Source: a virus. From it: a DNA stretch of 58,538 bases. Position 1 is the stretch's first letter, and the number at the start of each line of letters is the position of its first letter. The position numbers and the translations under genes are program-made. This document shows, piece by piece, positions 15,050 to 23,632 of the stretch. The notes under the pieces are model-generated. The model was not told the DNA's origin. It was given only the letters and a program-made list of their open reading frames with translations, and did not search any database. Location of the stretch: the IMG/VR virus record IMGVR_UViG_3300038463_000101, positions 1 through 58,538 of that record. One strand, given 5' to 3'.

Positions 15050-15535
15050 ATGTCCTCAGACCGTACCGGCCACGCCCTCGGCACCCTTGAGCCAGTGATT
15101 TACTTCATCAACGCCGCTGGCCACATCCTTCTCCCTCCCCAGGAAATCGGCCAAGGCACCGTCACCCCGCGCGAGATGTACGAACGGCGCTATCGAGCGC
15201 AGGGCTACGAGTGGCGCGAAGCTGGCACCATTTACGAAGTAGACAAGCTGCAGAATCGCCTTGTGGCGCAAGAGGCTAAAGTGGCCGGCGCTCAGTCCGC
15301 ACGGATGGATGAGATTCGGGAGCGGGCAAGGCGGGAAACGGCATCCAACCTTCGCCAGCGCATGTGCTCAAGTTCCTGTTCGGCCTACGAGCGCGAGTTT
15401 ATCTCGCTGTGGCTGGGCATGGAAGAGGAGAAGCGGAAGAAGTACACGCAGCGGTGGAGCGAGCGCGTGGGTTACATCTGGAGCCGCGAGATGGATGCGA
15501 AGACAAAGGTTGAGGACCGGATGGGTGACGGATGA
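15050..15535 (+). CDS. Hypothetical protein between terminase and portal, 161 aa
   Basis: Starts five bases after the terminase stop. N-terminal half: GTLEPVIYFINAAGHILLPP then REMYERRYRAQGYEWREAG, a pattern seen in proteins next to phage terminases. The C-terminal half is a charged helical domain with paired Cys (MCSSSC) and RKKYTQRWSERV. Function unknown; likely packaging-associated by position. Confidence 0.65.
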   Translation: MSSDRTGHALGTLEPVIYFINAAGHILLPPQEIGQGTVTPREMYERRYRAQGYEWREAGTIYEVDKLQNRLVAQEAKVAGAQSARMDEIRERARRETASNLRQRMCSSSCSAYEREFISLWLGMEEEKRKKYTQRWSERVGYIWSREMDAKTKVEDRMGDG

Positions 15536-15744
15536 TGCCTGCACTCAAGTCCATCCTCGATATCAAGATGCGGTGCAACCTTTGCGGCAAAGAAAGCAGG
15601 GTCGGCGACATGGAGCCATCGCCTAGCGGCGGTAGCACTTTAGTATGCCCGACTCCCGATTGTGGCGGTACGCCGTACTTGACTAACGCCGAGATGGACT
15701 CGTGGCCTTCTACGCATTGGGTCGAAGGAGATGCTCTTGTCTAG
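15532..15744 (+). CDS. Zinc-ribbon protein, 70 aa
   Basis: Start ATGATG at 15532/15535 overlaps the previous stop. CNLC and CPTPDC, about 25 residues apart, make a probable zinc ribbon; the end is acidic with Trp. Overlaps the portal start by 14 nt. No defined function. Confidence 0.6.
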   Translation: MMPALKSILDIKMRCNLCGKESRVGDMEPSPSGGSTLVCPTPDCGGTPYLTNAEMDSWPSTHWVEGDALV

Positions 15745-17824
15745 CGCCCTCATGGGCTCGATGCCCGACGCATGGCGCGAATGGCAAGCGCCGGTTTACA
15801 ACGCCACCGAAGATCGCAAAATCGGTTGGCTGAACGAGGCGTGCCAAGAGGGCAACTCGTGGCAGCAAGGGCAGCGCGGCTTCGATGATTGGAGCAAGGC
15901 GCTCGACATCTTCGCCGGAACCTACTCCGACAAGAACGCCTTGCAGTACCGCAGCCAGTTCACAGGAAACCGGCTGAAGACGAATATCCGCGTGACCGTG
16001 GCGGGCCTCTCCGCCATCCGGCCTTGGTCGGGGTACACCGCGAGCGATGCTTTCAAAAAAGAAGCGCTCATGATGAACCTCACCACGCGGTCGCTGTATC
16101 TGGCGAACCACTGGGATCTGAGCATCAAAGAAGCGCTGTGGTGGGCGAGTGTAACCGGCGGCGGCTTTGTGCGGCCTGTGTTCCGGCGCGACATGGCAGG
16201 GCAAGGCCACGGCAGCATCCAGTTCGATACTTGCGGCTGGCCCAACGTATTGCCCGTTCAACTGCCTTCAAACGGGGACTTAAACCGCGCGTATGCGGTC
16301 ACTTACCTTGACGAGAAGCCGATATGGGAGGCGCACGGCATCTTTCGGGACTTTCAAGACCGCCTGAAGCCCACGAGCAGCAAGTATTGGTACTCGAATC
16401 AAATCCGTAAGGCCAGTCAAGCGAACGCCGAGCGGCGGTTTTGGACGAATCCTTTTAAGAAACGCGAGCAGTCGGACTCGGCCAAGCTCCTCATTCCGAT
16501 TCGATACACGCGCATCAACGACCTAGCCATCAATACGACGGGCAAAACGATTTACATGGGAGAGGAAGGCGCAAGCTGGGCCTATGAAGTGCCGAGCTTT
16601 GGCGCGGAGATTCCGACCGGGACCGATAGGGACGGCCACCCGACCTACCGCAAGGCAGAGATTCCCGACTGCCGGCTGTATCCCTACGGTCGCATGATGA
16701 TCAGTTCGGAAAACTGCGTGATGTACGACGGTCCCGACTTCAACTGGCACGGCGAGCTTGACCTGATTCTGTTCTCGCTGGAACGCTACCCTTGGGAGCC
16801 GATGGGCTTCTCGATGGTGCATGACGGTTGGGGCTTCCAAAAGGCCATCGACGGGCTGGACCGCGGCAATCTCGACAAAGCGAACGCCGACATGGATAGA
16901 CCGTTGGCGTACAACATGAACGCGGTCGGCAAGCGTGAGGCTAATCAGGTTGACTTGATGCAGCCCCGGCAGCGCATCGCCTTCGACGGGGACGCGGTAG
17001 ACAGGCCGTTCACGCAAATCGCCCCTGACGACGTTTATAAGATCAGCCCAGAGTCCTTGGCGCTGAAAGACAAGTTCGAGCAGGGCATGGACTACACGCT
17101 GCAAACCCGCGACGTGGTGGAACTGGCGAAGGCCCGCGCACTTGGAAAGGGCATCGACCAACTCGAAGCGCTCATCAGCGCATCCGGCCCACTGGTGAAA
17201 GAGATGTCGCACGGCATGGAAAAGCCGATTTGCCAGCTTGCGAACCAAGTCAAATACTTGGTCCTGCAATATATGGACACGTCGCAACTCATCCCGTTTA
17301 TCACGGAATCTGGCGCGGCGCATGTGTTTGACTACAATCCTTCTGAGCTAACACCGTCGCACCTCCCCGGCGAGTTGACGACCGACGCCAACGGCCAGCC
17401 GGTCGGCTCACCCACCACACGCATCAACCGGGCTCGTTGGTTTGCCCGCAACCTTCCTTTCGTCTGCACGCCGCACAGTATTCATGAGATTCACCAGATT
17501 CAGCACATTCTCATGAAGATGCAGATGAAGCAGCGTGGCGCCCCAATACCGTGGGCGGATATTATGGAAGCAGCCAGCTTCGAGGACGTGAAGCGGCCAA
17601 CAGGGTCCACGATCCAAGAGCGCTTTTTCAGCGAGACTGAGGAGCAAATCGAGTTCCAAATGCGGCTGGCGAAGGCCGCGCAGGGCTTGGGCATTGATAT
17701 TGGGCAGTTGATGGGTGCGGGTGGTGCGGGGAAGAAGCCGGAAGGCCGGCCGCCCAGCGGACAAACTAGCCCAAAAATGGAACAAAAAGGCGATGGCCGT
17801 CCTGTTATTTCCGAGAGTGGTTGA
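15731..17824 (+). CDS. Portal (head-tail connector) protein
   Basis: 697 aa, the size of podovirus-type portals. It lies directly after the terminase and before scaffold and capsid. The long helical central part with DRGNLDKANADMDRPLAYNM and DYTLQTRDVVELAKARAL is consistent with the portal wing and stem, and the C-terminal Gln/Gly-rich tail is typical. It forms the dodecameric channel through which DNA is pumped. ATG 15731 has GAAGGAG close upstream; ATG 15752 is an alternative. A GIY-YIG gene begins one base into its stop codon. Confidence 0.82.
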   Translation: MLLSSALMGSMPDAWREWQAPVYNATEDRKIGWLNEACQEGNSWQQGQRGFDDWSKALDIFAGTYSDKNALQYRSQFTGNRLKTNIRVTVAGLSAIRPWSGYTASDAFKKEALMMNLTTRSLYLANHWDLSIKEALWWASVTGGGFVRPVFRRDMAGQGHGSIQFDTCGWPNVLPVQLPSNGDLNRAYAVTYLDEKPIWEAHGIFRDFQDRLKPTSSKYWYSNQIRKASQANAERRFWTNPFKKREQSDSAKLLIPIRYTRINDLAINTTGKTIYMGEEGASWAYEVPSFGAEIPTGTDRDGHPTYRKAEIPDCRLYPYGRMMISSENCVMYDGPDFNWHGELDLILFSLERYPWEPMGFSMVHDGWGFQKAIDGLDRGNLDKANADMDRPLAYNMNAVGKREANQVDLMQPRQRIAFDGDAVDRPFTQIAPDDVYKISPESLALKDKFEQGMDYTLQTRDVVELAKARALGKGIDQLEALISASGPLVKEMSHGMEKPICQLANQVKYLVLQYMDTSQLIPFITESGAAHVFDYNPSELTPSHLPGELTTDANGQPVGSPTTRINRARWFARNLPFVCTPHSIHEIHQIQHILMKMQMKQRGAPIPWADIMEAASFEDVKRPTGSTIQERFFSETEEQIEFQMRLAKAAQGLGIDIGQLMGAGGAGKKPEGRPPSGQTSPKMEQKGDGRPVISESG

Positions 17825-18636
17825 TGAGTAGAAGCGTAAACATCTATACATTACTCGATCCCGTTTCCGGAGAGCCGCGCTATGTCGGCCTAACTCGCGA
17901 CATGAAAAAGCGGATGCAGAACTACGCTTACAAAGCACACAATAAACACCTCGATAGATGGCTGAAGAAGTTGAAGGCTGAAGGTAGCGGGCCGCGCGTT
18001 GTCATTCTCTGCGTCATACCGGAAGAAGTGGCGGATAAGTTCGAACGTCGCTGGATTCGCCGGATGCGACAACGCGGCTTCAACCTCATGAACTACACAG
18101 ATGGTGGCGAAGGTGCGTTTGAGTTCTCTTTAGAATCCAGAAAAAAACTGTCGGATTTGATGAAAAATAGGTGGGCAGATAATCGCGAAAAGATGATGGC
18201 TGAGTGCCAAAGCCCAGAAGTAGCGGCGAAGCGAGCATCGACTCGCGGCCCACGATCCGGCAGACATAACGCGATCTGCGGTGAGCGGATTACCAAGCTA
18301 AACAAGTCTCGGCGTGGCGTGCCGCTTTCGGTTGAGCATGTGGAAAAAGTTAGACAATCAATTCTTAGCAAGAAGATCGTTAAAACGCCGGAAGAGAGGG
18401 CCGCTATATCAGAAAGAATGAAAAAGCGTTGGCGCGAAAACGAAGCCTATCGAGCGGCCGCCATCGCAAGGCTCAGTACGACCCAATTCAAGGCCGGTAA
18501 TGCGGAAATAGCACGGCGTGGCGGATTAGCTTCTCACGCAAAAAATCCAGACAACGCGAGAAAAGCAGCATTAGCGGCGATGGCCGTGATGGAGCGAGAT
18601 CCTAAGACGGGCAGGCTGGTAGGCAGGAAGCGATGA
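17824..18636 (+). CDS. GIY-YIG homing endonuclease with NUMOD-like repeats
   Basis: 270 aa. The N-terminus carries the GIY-YIG core: IYTLLDPVSGEPRYVGLTRD, then RWIRRMRQRGFNLMNYTDGG, which holds the conserved Arg and Asn-Gly region. The C-terminal half is a chain of basic DNA-binding modules (AISERMKKRWRENE). It would cut at a specific site, probably in a phage lacking the insertion. It is free-standing, placed exactly between the portal and a small gene, sharing the stop/start of each. Its base composition is more AT-rich and Lys-rich than its neighbours, consistent with recent transfer. Confidence 0.85.
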   Translation: MSRSVNIYTLLDPVSGEPRYVGLTRDMKKRMQNYAYKAHNKHLDRWLKKLKAEGSGPRVVILCVIPEEVADKFERRWIRRMRQRGFNLMNYTDGGEGAFEFSLESRKKLSDLMKNRWADNREKMMAECQSPEVAAKRASTRGPRSGRHNAICGERITKLNKSRRGVPLSVEHVEKVRQSILSKKIVKTPEERAAISERMKKRWRENEAYRAAAIARLSTTQFKAGNAEIARRGGLASHAKNPDNARKAALAAMAVMERDPKTGRLVGRKR

Positions 18637-18821
18637 AAGAACTTCTCACCACCCGCACTGTAACCCGAAAGCGCACCTTCGAGGCCAAAACATCGGATGA
18701 CGTGAAGCATGTTGTCGATAAGCTCTGCCATGAGAATCACACTGGCCCAGTGCGTATCGAGATGTCGCAAGGCGGCCTCAGAGCGGTCATAGCGGAGGAC
18801 CATGCTACGCTATCTACTTGA
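18633..18821 (+). CDS. Hypothetical protein, 62 aa
   Basis: ATGA overlap with the GIY-YIG gene. N-terminal TRTVTRKRTFEAKTSDDVKH then VVDKLCHEN, a small beta-alpha-beta fold. Before the endonuclease insertion it would have followed the portal. Its stop codon overlaps the -35 of the next promoter. Confidence 0.6.
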   Translation: MKELLTTRTVTRKRTFEAKTSDDVKHVVDKLCHENHTGPVRIEMSQGGLRAVIAEDHATLST

Positions 18822-18848
18822 CAGGCGCGTAACGCAAGCCGTATGATT
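18819..18848 (+). promoter_or_regulatory. Promoter ahead of structured leader RNA copy 1
   Basis: TTGACA (18819-18824), an 18-nt spacer, TATGAT (18843-18848). A second TTGTCAAGCGCGTAA follows 35 nt later as a near copy of TTGACAGGCGCGTAA. No start codon lies nearby; the transcript would begin with the structured leader at 18909. Confidence 0.65.
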
Positions 18849-18908
18849 TTGTCAAGCGCGTAAGTTATAGGCAGCGGGCGGTAGAGTAGGCCGCACGCAG
18901 CCACTAAA

Positions 18909-18976
18909 AAGGGATTCTTATTGAACCCGAAAGGGTCAACATAAGCCCCGGAGCCGAAAGGTTTCCGGGGCTTTTT
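18909..18976 (+). ncRNA. Structured leader RNA copy 1 with terminator-like hairpin
   Basis: Conserved 5' motif AAGGGATTCTTA. Then a hairpin TTGAACCC-GAAA-GGGTCAA (GNRA-type loop). Then AAGCCCC and a second hairpin AGCCCCGGA (18944-18952)/TCCGGGGCT (18964-18972) followed by TTTTT. A second copy at 30547 keeps the motif bases while both stems differ and remain paired. The second hairpin is a good intrinsic terminator, so this could be an attenuator before the 19003 gene. No known RNA family was recognised. Confidence 0.55.
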
Positions 18977-19002
18977 GTATTTGCAGGGAAGGGAGGTAGC
19001 CA

Positions 19003-19068
19003 ATGAACGATTTTGGTAAAGTTGCCAATCGCCACAAAAAGGGCGGCAAGAAAAAGCACAAAAAGTAA
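19003..19068 (+). CDS. Tiny Lys-rich basic peptide, 21 aa
   Basis: ATG with an excellent GGGAAGGGAGG ribosome site. The last 11 residues (KKGGKKKHKK region) are almost all Lys, Gly and His. It sits between a terminator-like hairpin and the scaffold genes. It may bind DNA or RNA, or be packaged. The strong ribosome site is the main evidence that it is real. Confidence 0.55.
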   Translation: MNDFGKVANRHKKGGKKKHKK

Positions 19069-19189
19069 TCCCACCCTTGCCCACCGGACAACGATAGGCT
19101 CTGGCCTATCCCCGATGCACAAGGGTCAACCGTAGGTCAGGGGCGGGCGTAGGACGACGTACCGCCTCATAAAAACAAGGAGCCATGTC
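19069..19189. other. Short spacer without gene
   Basis: The 120 nt hold no convincing gene, but do contain CCCACCCTTGCCCACCGG and a possible hairpin around GATAGGCTCTGGCCTATC (GATAGGC/GCCTATC with loop TCTG), which is a small perfect stem. It may be a processing or pausing element. Confidence 0.4.
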
Positions 19190-19267
19190 ATGAAGAAGAT
19201 GGGCAGGAAAAAGAGCAAGATGAAGGGCGACCTTCACAGTAAGGGCGGCATCGGTAAGGGCAAATAA
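19190..19267 (+). CDS. Tiny Lys-rich basic peptide, 25 aa
   Basis: ATG with AACAAGGAG eight bases upstream; the stop overlaps the next start as TAATG, so it is translationally coupled. Sequence is Lys/Met/Gly-rich (KKMGRKKSKMKGDLHSKGG). Similar in style to the 19003 peptide and to the basic C-terminal tail of the 46307 protein. Role unknown; possibly a minor virion peptide. Confidence 0.6.
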   Translation: MKKMGRKKSKMKGDLHSKGGIGKGK

Positions 19268-19551
19268 TGGCATCGCAGCCCATCCCGGCCCCCAGCGGCG
19301 GCAGTCCCAGCCCGGAGTCAAACCCCGGACCTGGCGGTGGCTTTCCGTCACCGGCTCCCGCGCAGACGGACCCGAATGCGGCAGCAGCCACAGAAGCGGT
19401 CATCAAAACCGTGCAGTCAATGCGCATGGTCGGCGAGAAATACCCGCAGACCGTGAGCAAGGTGAAACAGATTAACGATTTGATCGCGCAAATCATTCAG
19501 GACATTAAGGGTGGACAGGGGCCAACGGAACCGAAGGCACCGCCAGTGTAA
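19267..19551 (+). CDS. Hypothetical virion-module protein, 94 aa
   Basis: The first ~45 residues are a Pro/Gly/Ser-rich disordered arm; the rest is one amphipathic helix (AVIKTVQSMRMVGEKYPQTV then SKVKQINDLIAQIIQDIKGG). It sits next to the scaffold, and similar short Pro-rich plus helix proteins accompany capsid genes in podovirus-like phages. Possibly a head-assembly accessory. Confidence 0.6.
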   Translation: MASQPIPAPSGGSPSPESNPGPGGGFPSPAPAQTDPNAAAATEAVIKTVQSMRMVGEKYPQTVSKVKQINDLIAQIIQDIKGGQGPTEPKAPPV

Positions 19552-19554
19552 TTT

Positions 19555-20409
19555 ATGCCGAAACTAGAAGAACTTTATAAAGCCAAAGGGTTTACGGATG
19601 CGGACCTTGAACTACTCAAGCCGCTCCTGACCGACCAGCGCTACCGCAGCGTGGTCGAGGAAACCCTGCAAAATCTTGAGACTGAAGCCACTCTATTCAA
19701 GACCGAGAACGAGCGTTGGGACGCATGGCACAAAGGCGACGGCCAAAAGCTCATGAACGACCTGGAGCGCGAGAAGCTGGAAGCCATCGAACGCGCGGCC
19801 TCCCTCGAAGCTCGACTGAAGGAAGCGGAGAAATCCGGCTTTTCTCCTCGCCGTGAAGACCCCGCGCCGAACCCAAACCCCGCCACTCCCGCAACGCCGG
19901 CCTTCGACGCTAAAAAGCTCGGACTGGTCACGATGGATGACGCCAAGCGTTTTCTTGAAGCGGAAGGGCAGGCCATCGCGCAAGCCGCCGACATCATCGA
20001 AGAGTACCGCATCCTATCCGGCGGCAAGTCGCTATTCGACTACGAATACCGGACGCAGGATGGCCGCACGCTGCGCGGCATGGAAGCGATACGCGCCGAG
20101 AAGACGGACCCGAACATCAGCCTCAAGCAGTTCGCAGCCAAGAAATTCGACTTTGAAGGCAAGCGCAACGCCATCGCGGAGAAACAAAGACTGGCGGCCG
20201 AAGAAGCCATCCGCGCCGACGAACGCGCCAAATTCGTTCAGCAATACGGCCAGCCGGGGCAAGGCCCGATGATGCCGTCGAAAGAGCCGTTCATCCCCCG
20301 CCCGCGCGAAGGCACAACCGGCCATCCGTGGGAACGCGGCAGCGCCTCGGAACAACGAGCGCAGCGCATTGAACGCGCGATGAAAACGCAGATACAGGCA
20401 GTGAATTAA
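19555..20409 (+). CDS. Capsid scaffolding protein
   Basis: 284 aa immediately before the major capsid gene. Long charged helices and coiled coil (residues ~35-100, TLQNLETEATLFKTENERWD and EREKLEAIERAASLEARLKE), a Pro-rich hinge, further helices, and a basic C-terminus (ERAMKTQIQAVN) as in T7-like scaffolds. Scaffold sequences are poorly conserved, so the call rests on position, composition and length. It would guide capsid assembly and then leave the head. Confidence 0.75.
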   Translation: MPKLEELYKAKGFTDADLELLKPLLTDQRYRSVVEETLQNLETEATLFKTENERWDAWHKGDGQKLMNDLEREKLEAIERAASLEARLKEAEKSGFSPRREDPAPNPNPATPATPAFDAKKLGLVTMDDAKRFLEAEGQAIAQAADIIEEYRILSGGKSLFDYEYRTQDGRTLRGMEAIRAEKTDPNISLKQFAAKKFDFEGKRNAIAEKQRLAAEEAIRADERAKFVQQYGQPGQGPMMPSKEPFIPRPREGTTGHPWERGSASEQRAQRIERAMKTQIQAVN

Positions 20410-20420
20410 GGTAACCAACT

Positions 20421-21590
20421 ATGGCAAGCCCGGACCCTTTGTTTGACCAAATTTCCGCTACCACTCTCAGCGATCTCCGACGCGATGCTGTGCAAGATAA
20501 CTTCTTTGTCGAGGGCGCATGGCAGCGCATCACGCGCTACTACCACGCGGAAGATCCATTCTTCGGCGGGACATGGATGCAAGAGCCGTTCATGTTCAAC
20601 CGCGTGAATGGCGGCGCGTACAACCCCGGACAGGACGTCGAGGTAGCGCAGGTGCAAATCCTCGCGGCAATGGCCTTCCAGCCACGCGCCTACAAGGAAG
20701 ACGTTCCGATCAATATGTGGCAGACGGAGGTGATTAACGCGGGACCGGCAGCGGCAGTGAGCACCTACGACACGTATATGACGAACGCGGTCCAAGCGCT
20801 GTCAACCGATTTGAATATCGACGCCTACCAGCATGGCCAGCCAGCCAGTGCCACCGTCACCAATAACCGCGTCATCTTCATGAACGGTATTGACGAGGCA
20901 CTGAACGATGGCGTCAACCCGACCGTCTACGGCAACATCTACACCACCTATGGCGGGCAGACGCGCAATGGGCAAGTCGGCAACGTGCTGAATGCGATTC
21001 CGATTTGGGCGGGCGACTCCAACGGCAATACCGGCCCCGTCTCCTACGGTCTTCTGTTCGGCGGGTCTTACCTGAATTGCGTGCAAGAACCGGACACCGG
21101 TCTTTGCAATAAAGCGGCTTTTGGCTACATTGCCAACCGCAACGAGCCGAAACAGCGGTTCGCGCAGGAAGAGAAGGATGTTCGTATCGGCTTGACCGGC
21201 TTCCGAATCATGGACGCCATGATTCACGTTGACAAGCTGGCGCCCTCGACCAAGTTCGGAAACATTCTGCCTTCCGGCCTCTCGCAGACGACTCCTGGCC
21301 CGCTGTCCAACTTCACCAGCCCGTCGTATTCCCCGGTTGTTGGGTCTAGCAACACGGTATCCAACTTTCCGGCCTCGAAGACCTGCCAGCCCGGTGAGCC
21401 GTTCTACTGGCTCCGGTTGCAGGACTTCAAGTTGCGGCCCGCGCGTAGCCCGGAGTACAACCACAATTTCACGCCGCCGATTCGGACGCAGAACAACCCG
21501 GATTTGATCGTAATGTTTTACAAAGCCGCCACAAATTATTACACGACAAGTCCAAGAGATAACAGCATGGTAGTTGGAATCGGCTCATAA
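20421..21590 (+). CDS. Major capsid protein
   Basis: 389 aa, a usual size for an HK97-fold capsid protein, directly after the scaffold with AAGGTAACC upstream. Recognisable parts are the N-terminal arm (LFDQISATTLSDLRRDAVQD), the MFNRVNGGAYNPG loop, and a long central domain with NDGVNPTVYGNIYTTYGG. Fold assignment is by gene order and general pattern, not by a diagnostic motif. The C-terminal sequence also contains a TTGGAA that serves as the -35 of the next gene's promoter. Confidence 0.82.
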   Translation: MASPDPLFDQISATTLSDLRRDAVQDNFFVEGAWQRITRYYHAEDPFFGGTWMQEPFMFNRVNGGAYNPGQDVEVAQVQILAAMAFQPRAYKEDVPINMWQTEVINAGPAAAVSTYDTYMTNAVQALSTDLNIDAYQHGQPASATVTNNRVIFMNGIDEALNDGVNPTVYGNIYTTYGGQTRNGQVGNVLNAIPIWAGDSNGNTGPVSYGLLFGGSYLNCVQEPDTGLCNKAAFGYIANRNEPKQRFAQEEKDVRIGLTGFRIMDAMIHVDKLAPSTKFGNILPSGLSQTTPGPLSNFTSPSYSPVVGSSNTVSNFPASKTCQPGEPFYWLRLQDFKLRPARSPEYNHNFTPPIRTQNNPDLIVMFYKAATNYYTTSPRDNSMVVGIGS

Positions 21591-21601
21591 AGTGTTATAC
21601 T
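21574..21601 (+). promoter_or_regulatory. Promoter of the inserted nuclease gene
   Basis: TTGGAA (21574-21579), 16-nt spacer, extended -10 TGTTATACT (TATACT 21596-21601). The -35 lies inside the capsid coding sequence. ATG 21609 is seven bases after the -10, giving a leaderless mRNA. Confidence 0.65.
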
Positions 21602-21608
21602 AAGACAC

Positions 21609-22268
21609 ATGAGACAGACACAACGTATGGCTAGTTTGATTGGCAAGGCTGGTGAGCACGCGGTGGCCGCGCAACTCATGATAAGGGGCATGGGAATATA
21701 TTTTCCCGCGTCCGATTATGGCGTTGACTTGATTGCCGAAAATGGTTGCCGCATTCAGGTGAAGTCTTCGCACTTAGCGACTACCGAAAAAATGATTGCG
21801 AAGCGTGGCGAGACGAGTTATACGTTCCCGCTGCGTAGGCAGAAACGAATCGCAGTGGCTGACTCTAAGTGCCGCATGATCGATCGGCCTAAATTGGCTG
21901 AAGTTTGCGATGTCCTCGCGTGCTGGGGTATTGACCAGAATCGATTTTGGCTTATTCCATCAGCGGTGGCGGATAAATCGAGTTGCCTGATTCTGGGTCG
22001 TCCGCAGCCGCGCAAGTTCGTTGGCTCGATGGAAGACGTTCGGCAGATGGTGAAGCTTGGCTATACCCATCAGCAAATCGCCAATCACTATGGCGTAGCC
22101 AGAACGTCAATCACGATTTTCCTTAACCGGGAAAACTTTGAGAGCCAAGAGGCTGACGGCACGATGATAGCGCGGCAGTGCGAGAACGCCTGGGAAAACA
22201 TCATCGACTTCAAACGAGAGGATTCCGTAGTTGCCGTGCAAGAACGCGCGGCGCAAGAGGAGACTTAA
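21609..22268 (+). CDS. PD-(D/E)XK homing-endonuclease-like protein with HTH
   Basis: 219 aa. The N-terminal fold has GKAGEHAVAAQLMIRGMGIY, the catalytic Asp in SDYGVDLIAE, and the Q-x-K of RIQVKSS, the pattern of PD-(D/E)XK enzymes related to group I intron endonucleases. A helix-turn-helix (YTHQQIANHYGVARTSITIF) follows near residue 155. It stands alone, with its own leaderless promoter, between the capsid gene and the next structural gene. It is a selfish homing gene or moron, and its single-gene promoter is typical of morons. No intron borders were seen. Confidence 0.75.
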   Translation: MRQTQRMASLIGKAGEHAVAAQLMIRGMGIYFPASDYGVDLIAENGCRIQVKSSHLATTEKMIAKRGETSYTFPLRRQKRIAVADSKCRMIDRPKLAEVCDVLACWGIDQNRFWLIPSAVADKSSCLILGRPQPRKFVGSMEDVRQMVKLGYTHQQIANHYGVARTSITIFLNRENFESQEADGTMIARQCENAWENIIDFKREDSVVAVQERAAQEET

Positions 22269-23042
22269 ATGGCATCAGGACGTTTCTCAAAACAGGCGGT
22301 TTGGACCGGCCCCCGGCAAATCAACAGCAATAACGCCTTCGACAACCAGATTGGCGGGACGCTGAACACGTTCCCCGGCGGCGTAACGGCGACCGGCGCG
22401 AACCAAGGATTCCAAACCCTCCCTGGCGACCGCGTGATTTTATCGCCTTCGGACGCCCTCGTTTGGTCGAACAACAACGTCGGCAACCTGTATACCGGCA
22501 CATTCCGGTATGTGTCGATGCGGAACAACTCGACGGCCACGCCGGAGCGAGCACGCGCGGCATTCTGGGATCTGAACGCGGCTGGCGGAAACAACAACGT
22601 TTCGAGCGAGGCGTCCGATGCGCTCTATCAGGTGACCCCGGACGAAGGGGCGAATAGCTCTGTGGCGTTCATGGCGGGCGTTTATATCAACAACGTTTCG
22701 GTGAACAACAACAATTCCTGGTACTGGTGGATTCAGGAATCTGGCAAGACGAGTGTGCGCTTCGTTGGGAACAACGGAACTGTGGTTTACGGGTCGGGAG
22801 CGAATAACAACCTGGCGGCCGGAGCGGCGATTGCCAGTGGCGTTTACCTCGCGGCGGCCAGCAACGCGAACAACCAGCTCACCGTGGGCCTGTTCAACAC
22901 GTCAGGAAACGCGAACGCGACAACGAACAACCTGATCGACAATATGCTGGTGCGCTACGTTGGGCCGGCGGAAACGGCTCCGACGAACGGGAATATCTCG
23001 CTGGTGGACATCACGTTGGCCAGAGCATCGTTCCGGTGGTAG
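22269..23042 (+). CDS. Head or tail structural protein, 257 aa
   Basis: GAGGAG ribosome site before ATG 22269. Asn/Gly/Ser/Thr-rich and beta-rich, with NSNNAFDNQIGGTLNTFPGG and ALVWSNNNVGNLYTGTFRYV. The composition matches minor capsid or decoration proteins and tail fibre knobs. It follows the capsid gene (the nuclease is an insertion) and is followed by a terminator, so it closes the head module. No specific family recognised. Confidence 0.65.
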   Translation: MASGRFSKQAVWTGPRQINSNNAFDNQIGGTLNTFPGGVTATGANQGFQTLPGDRVILSPSDALVWSNNNVGNLYTGTFRYVSMRNNSTATPERARAAFWDLNAAGGNNNVSSEASDALYQVTPDEGANSSVAFMAGVYINNVSVNNNNSWYWWIQESGKTSVRFVGNNGTVVYGSGANNNLAAGAAIASGVYLAAASNANNQLTVGLFNTSGNANATTNNLIDNMLVRYVGPAETAPTNGNISLVDITLARASFRW

Positions 23043-23078
23043 AATAGCCGTAATCGTAAACATTCCTCCGAAGCGAGA

Positions 23079-23115
23079 ACCGCCAGTAGCCGAGCCCCTC
23101 GGACTGGCGGTTTTT
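23079..23115 (+). terminator. Intrinsic terminator after the head module
   Basis: ACCGCCAGT (23079-23087) pairs with ACTGGCGGT (23103-23111); the loop itself contains CCGAG/CTCGG. It is followed by TTTTT. Seven bases later TGTTATGAT starts the next, leaderless, gene. Confidence 0.9.
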
Positions 23116-23131
23116 GTTATGATTGAGCCGT

Positions 23132-23311
23132 ATGCCAGCCCCGCCGTTCTACGACAAAACCTACATGGATGCGATAGAAACGCGCTTGGCAGCGCTCGAA
23201 GCCGCCAATAGCCAACCAGCCATCGAACCCCGCGTGGCCGCAATAGAGAACACGCTGGAGAAGGTAGACGCGGCTTTACAACCCACGCCAGCACCGAAGG
23301 CCGCCAAGTGA
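23132..23311 (+). CDS. Coiled-coil hypothetical protein, 59 aa
   Basis: ATG 23132 lies eight bases after an extended -10 (TGTTATGAT) directly behind a terminator, with no ribosome site; probably leaderless. Residues 12-50 form a coiled coil (YMDAIETRLAALEAANSQPA then IEPRVAAIENTLEKVDAALQ) and the tail is Pro/Lys-rich. Structural or scaffold-like role possible. The next gene overlaps as GTGA. Confidence 0.6.
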   Translation: MPAPPFYDKTYMDAIETRLAALEAANSQPAIEPRVAAIENTLEKVDAALQPTPAPKAAK

Positions 23312-23529
23312 GGAACCCGGAAGACCGGACTCCCGCCGAAGCCCGCGAGATTGGGCGGCTCATGACGGCGCATAAAGTGGCGACGGACCCAGAAGCGAAG
23401 GCAAGGGTGGAGTCTGTTTACGGGGTAGCTTACTGCCAACAGAGGTATCCAGAGGCGTATGTAAGCACCAATAACCGGGCGGGATTCTCGAAGATGTTAG
23501 ATAGGGTGAGGGCGGCGATTCCGTGGTGA
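23308..23529 (+). CDS. Hypothetical protein, 73 aa
   Basis: GTG start overlapping the preceding stop (GTGA). Helical and charged (PAEAREIGRLMTAHKVATDP), ending NRAGFSKMLDRVRAAIPW. It ends ahead of an inverted repeat (CAACAGC...GCTGTTG, 23550s-23596) that may stop transcription before the next promoter. Confidence 0.6.
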   Translation: MRNPEDRTPAEAREIGRLMTAHKVATDPEAKARVESVYGVAYCQQRYPEAYVSTNNRAGFSKMLDRVRAAIPW

Positions 23530-23593
23530 GGTTTTGGTGGTGGTTGCGGCATAGCTCCAACAGCGCGTGTGAATCTTAACCTTAACACGGCTG

Positions 23594-23622
23594 TTGCGTC
23601 TTGGTAGCGACTAGGGTAGAAT
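23594..23622 (+). promoter_or_regulatory. Operator-containing promoter
   Basis: TTGCGT (23594-23599), 17-nt spacer containing TTGGTAGCGACTAGGG, and TAGAAT (23617-23622). One of at least six promoters with the CTGGTAGCGACTAG palindrome in the spacer. ATG 23633 follows the -10 by ten bases. Confidence 0.75.
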
Positions 23623-23632
23623 TATTTTCAGA

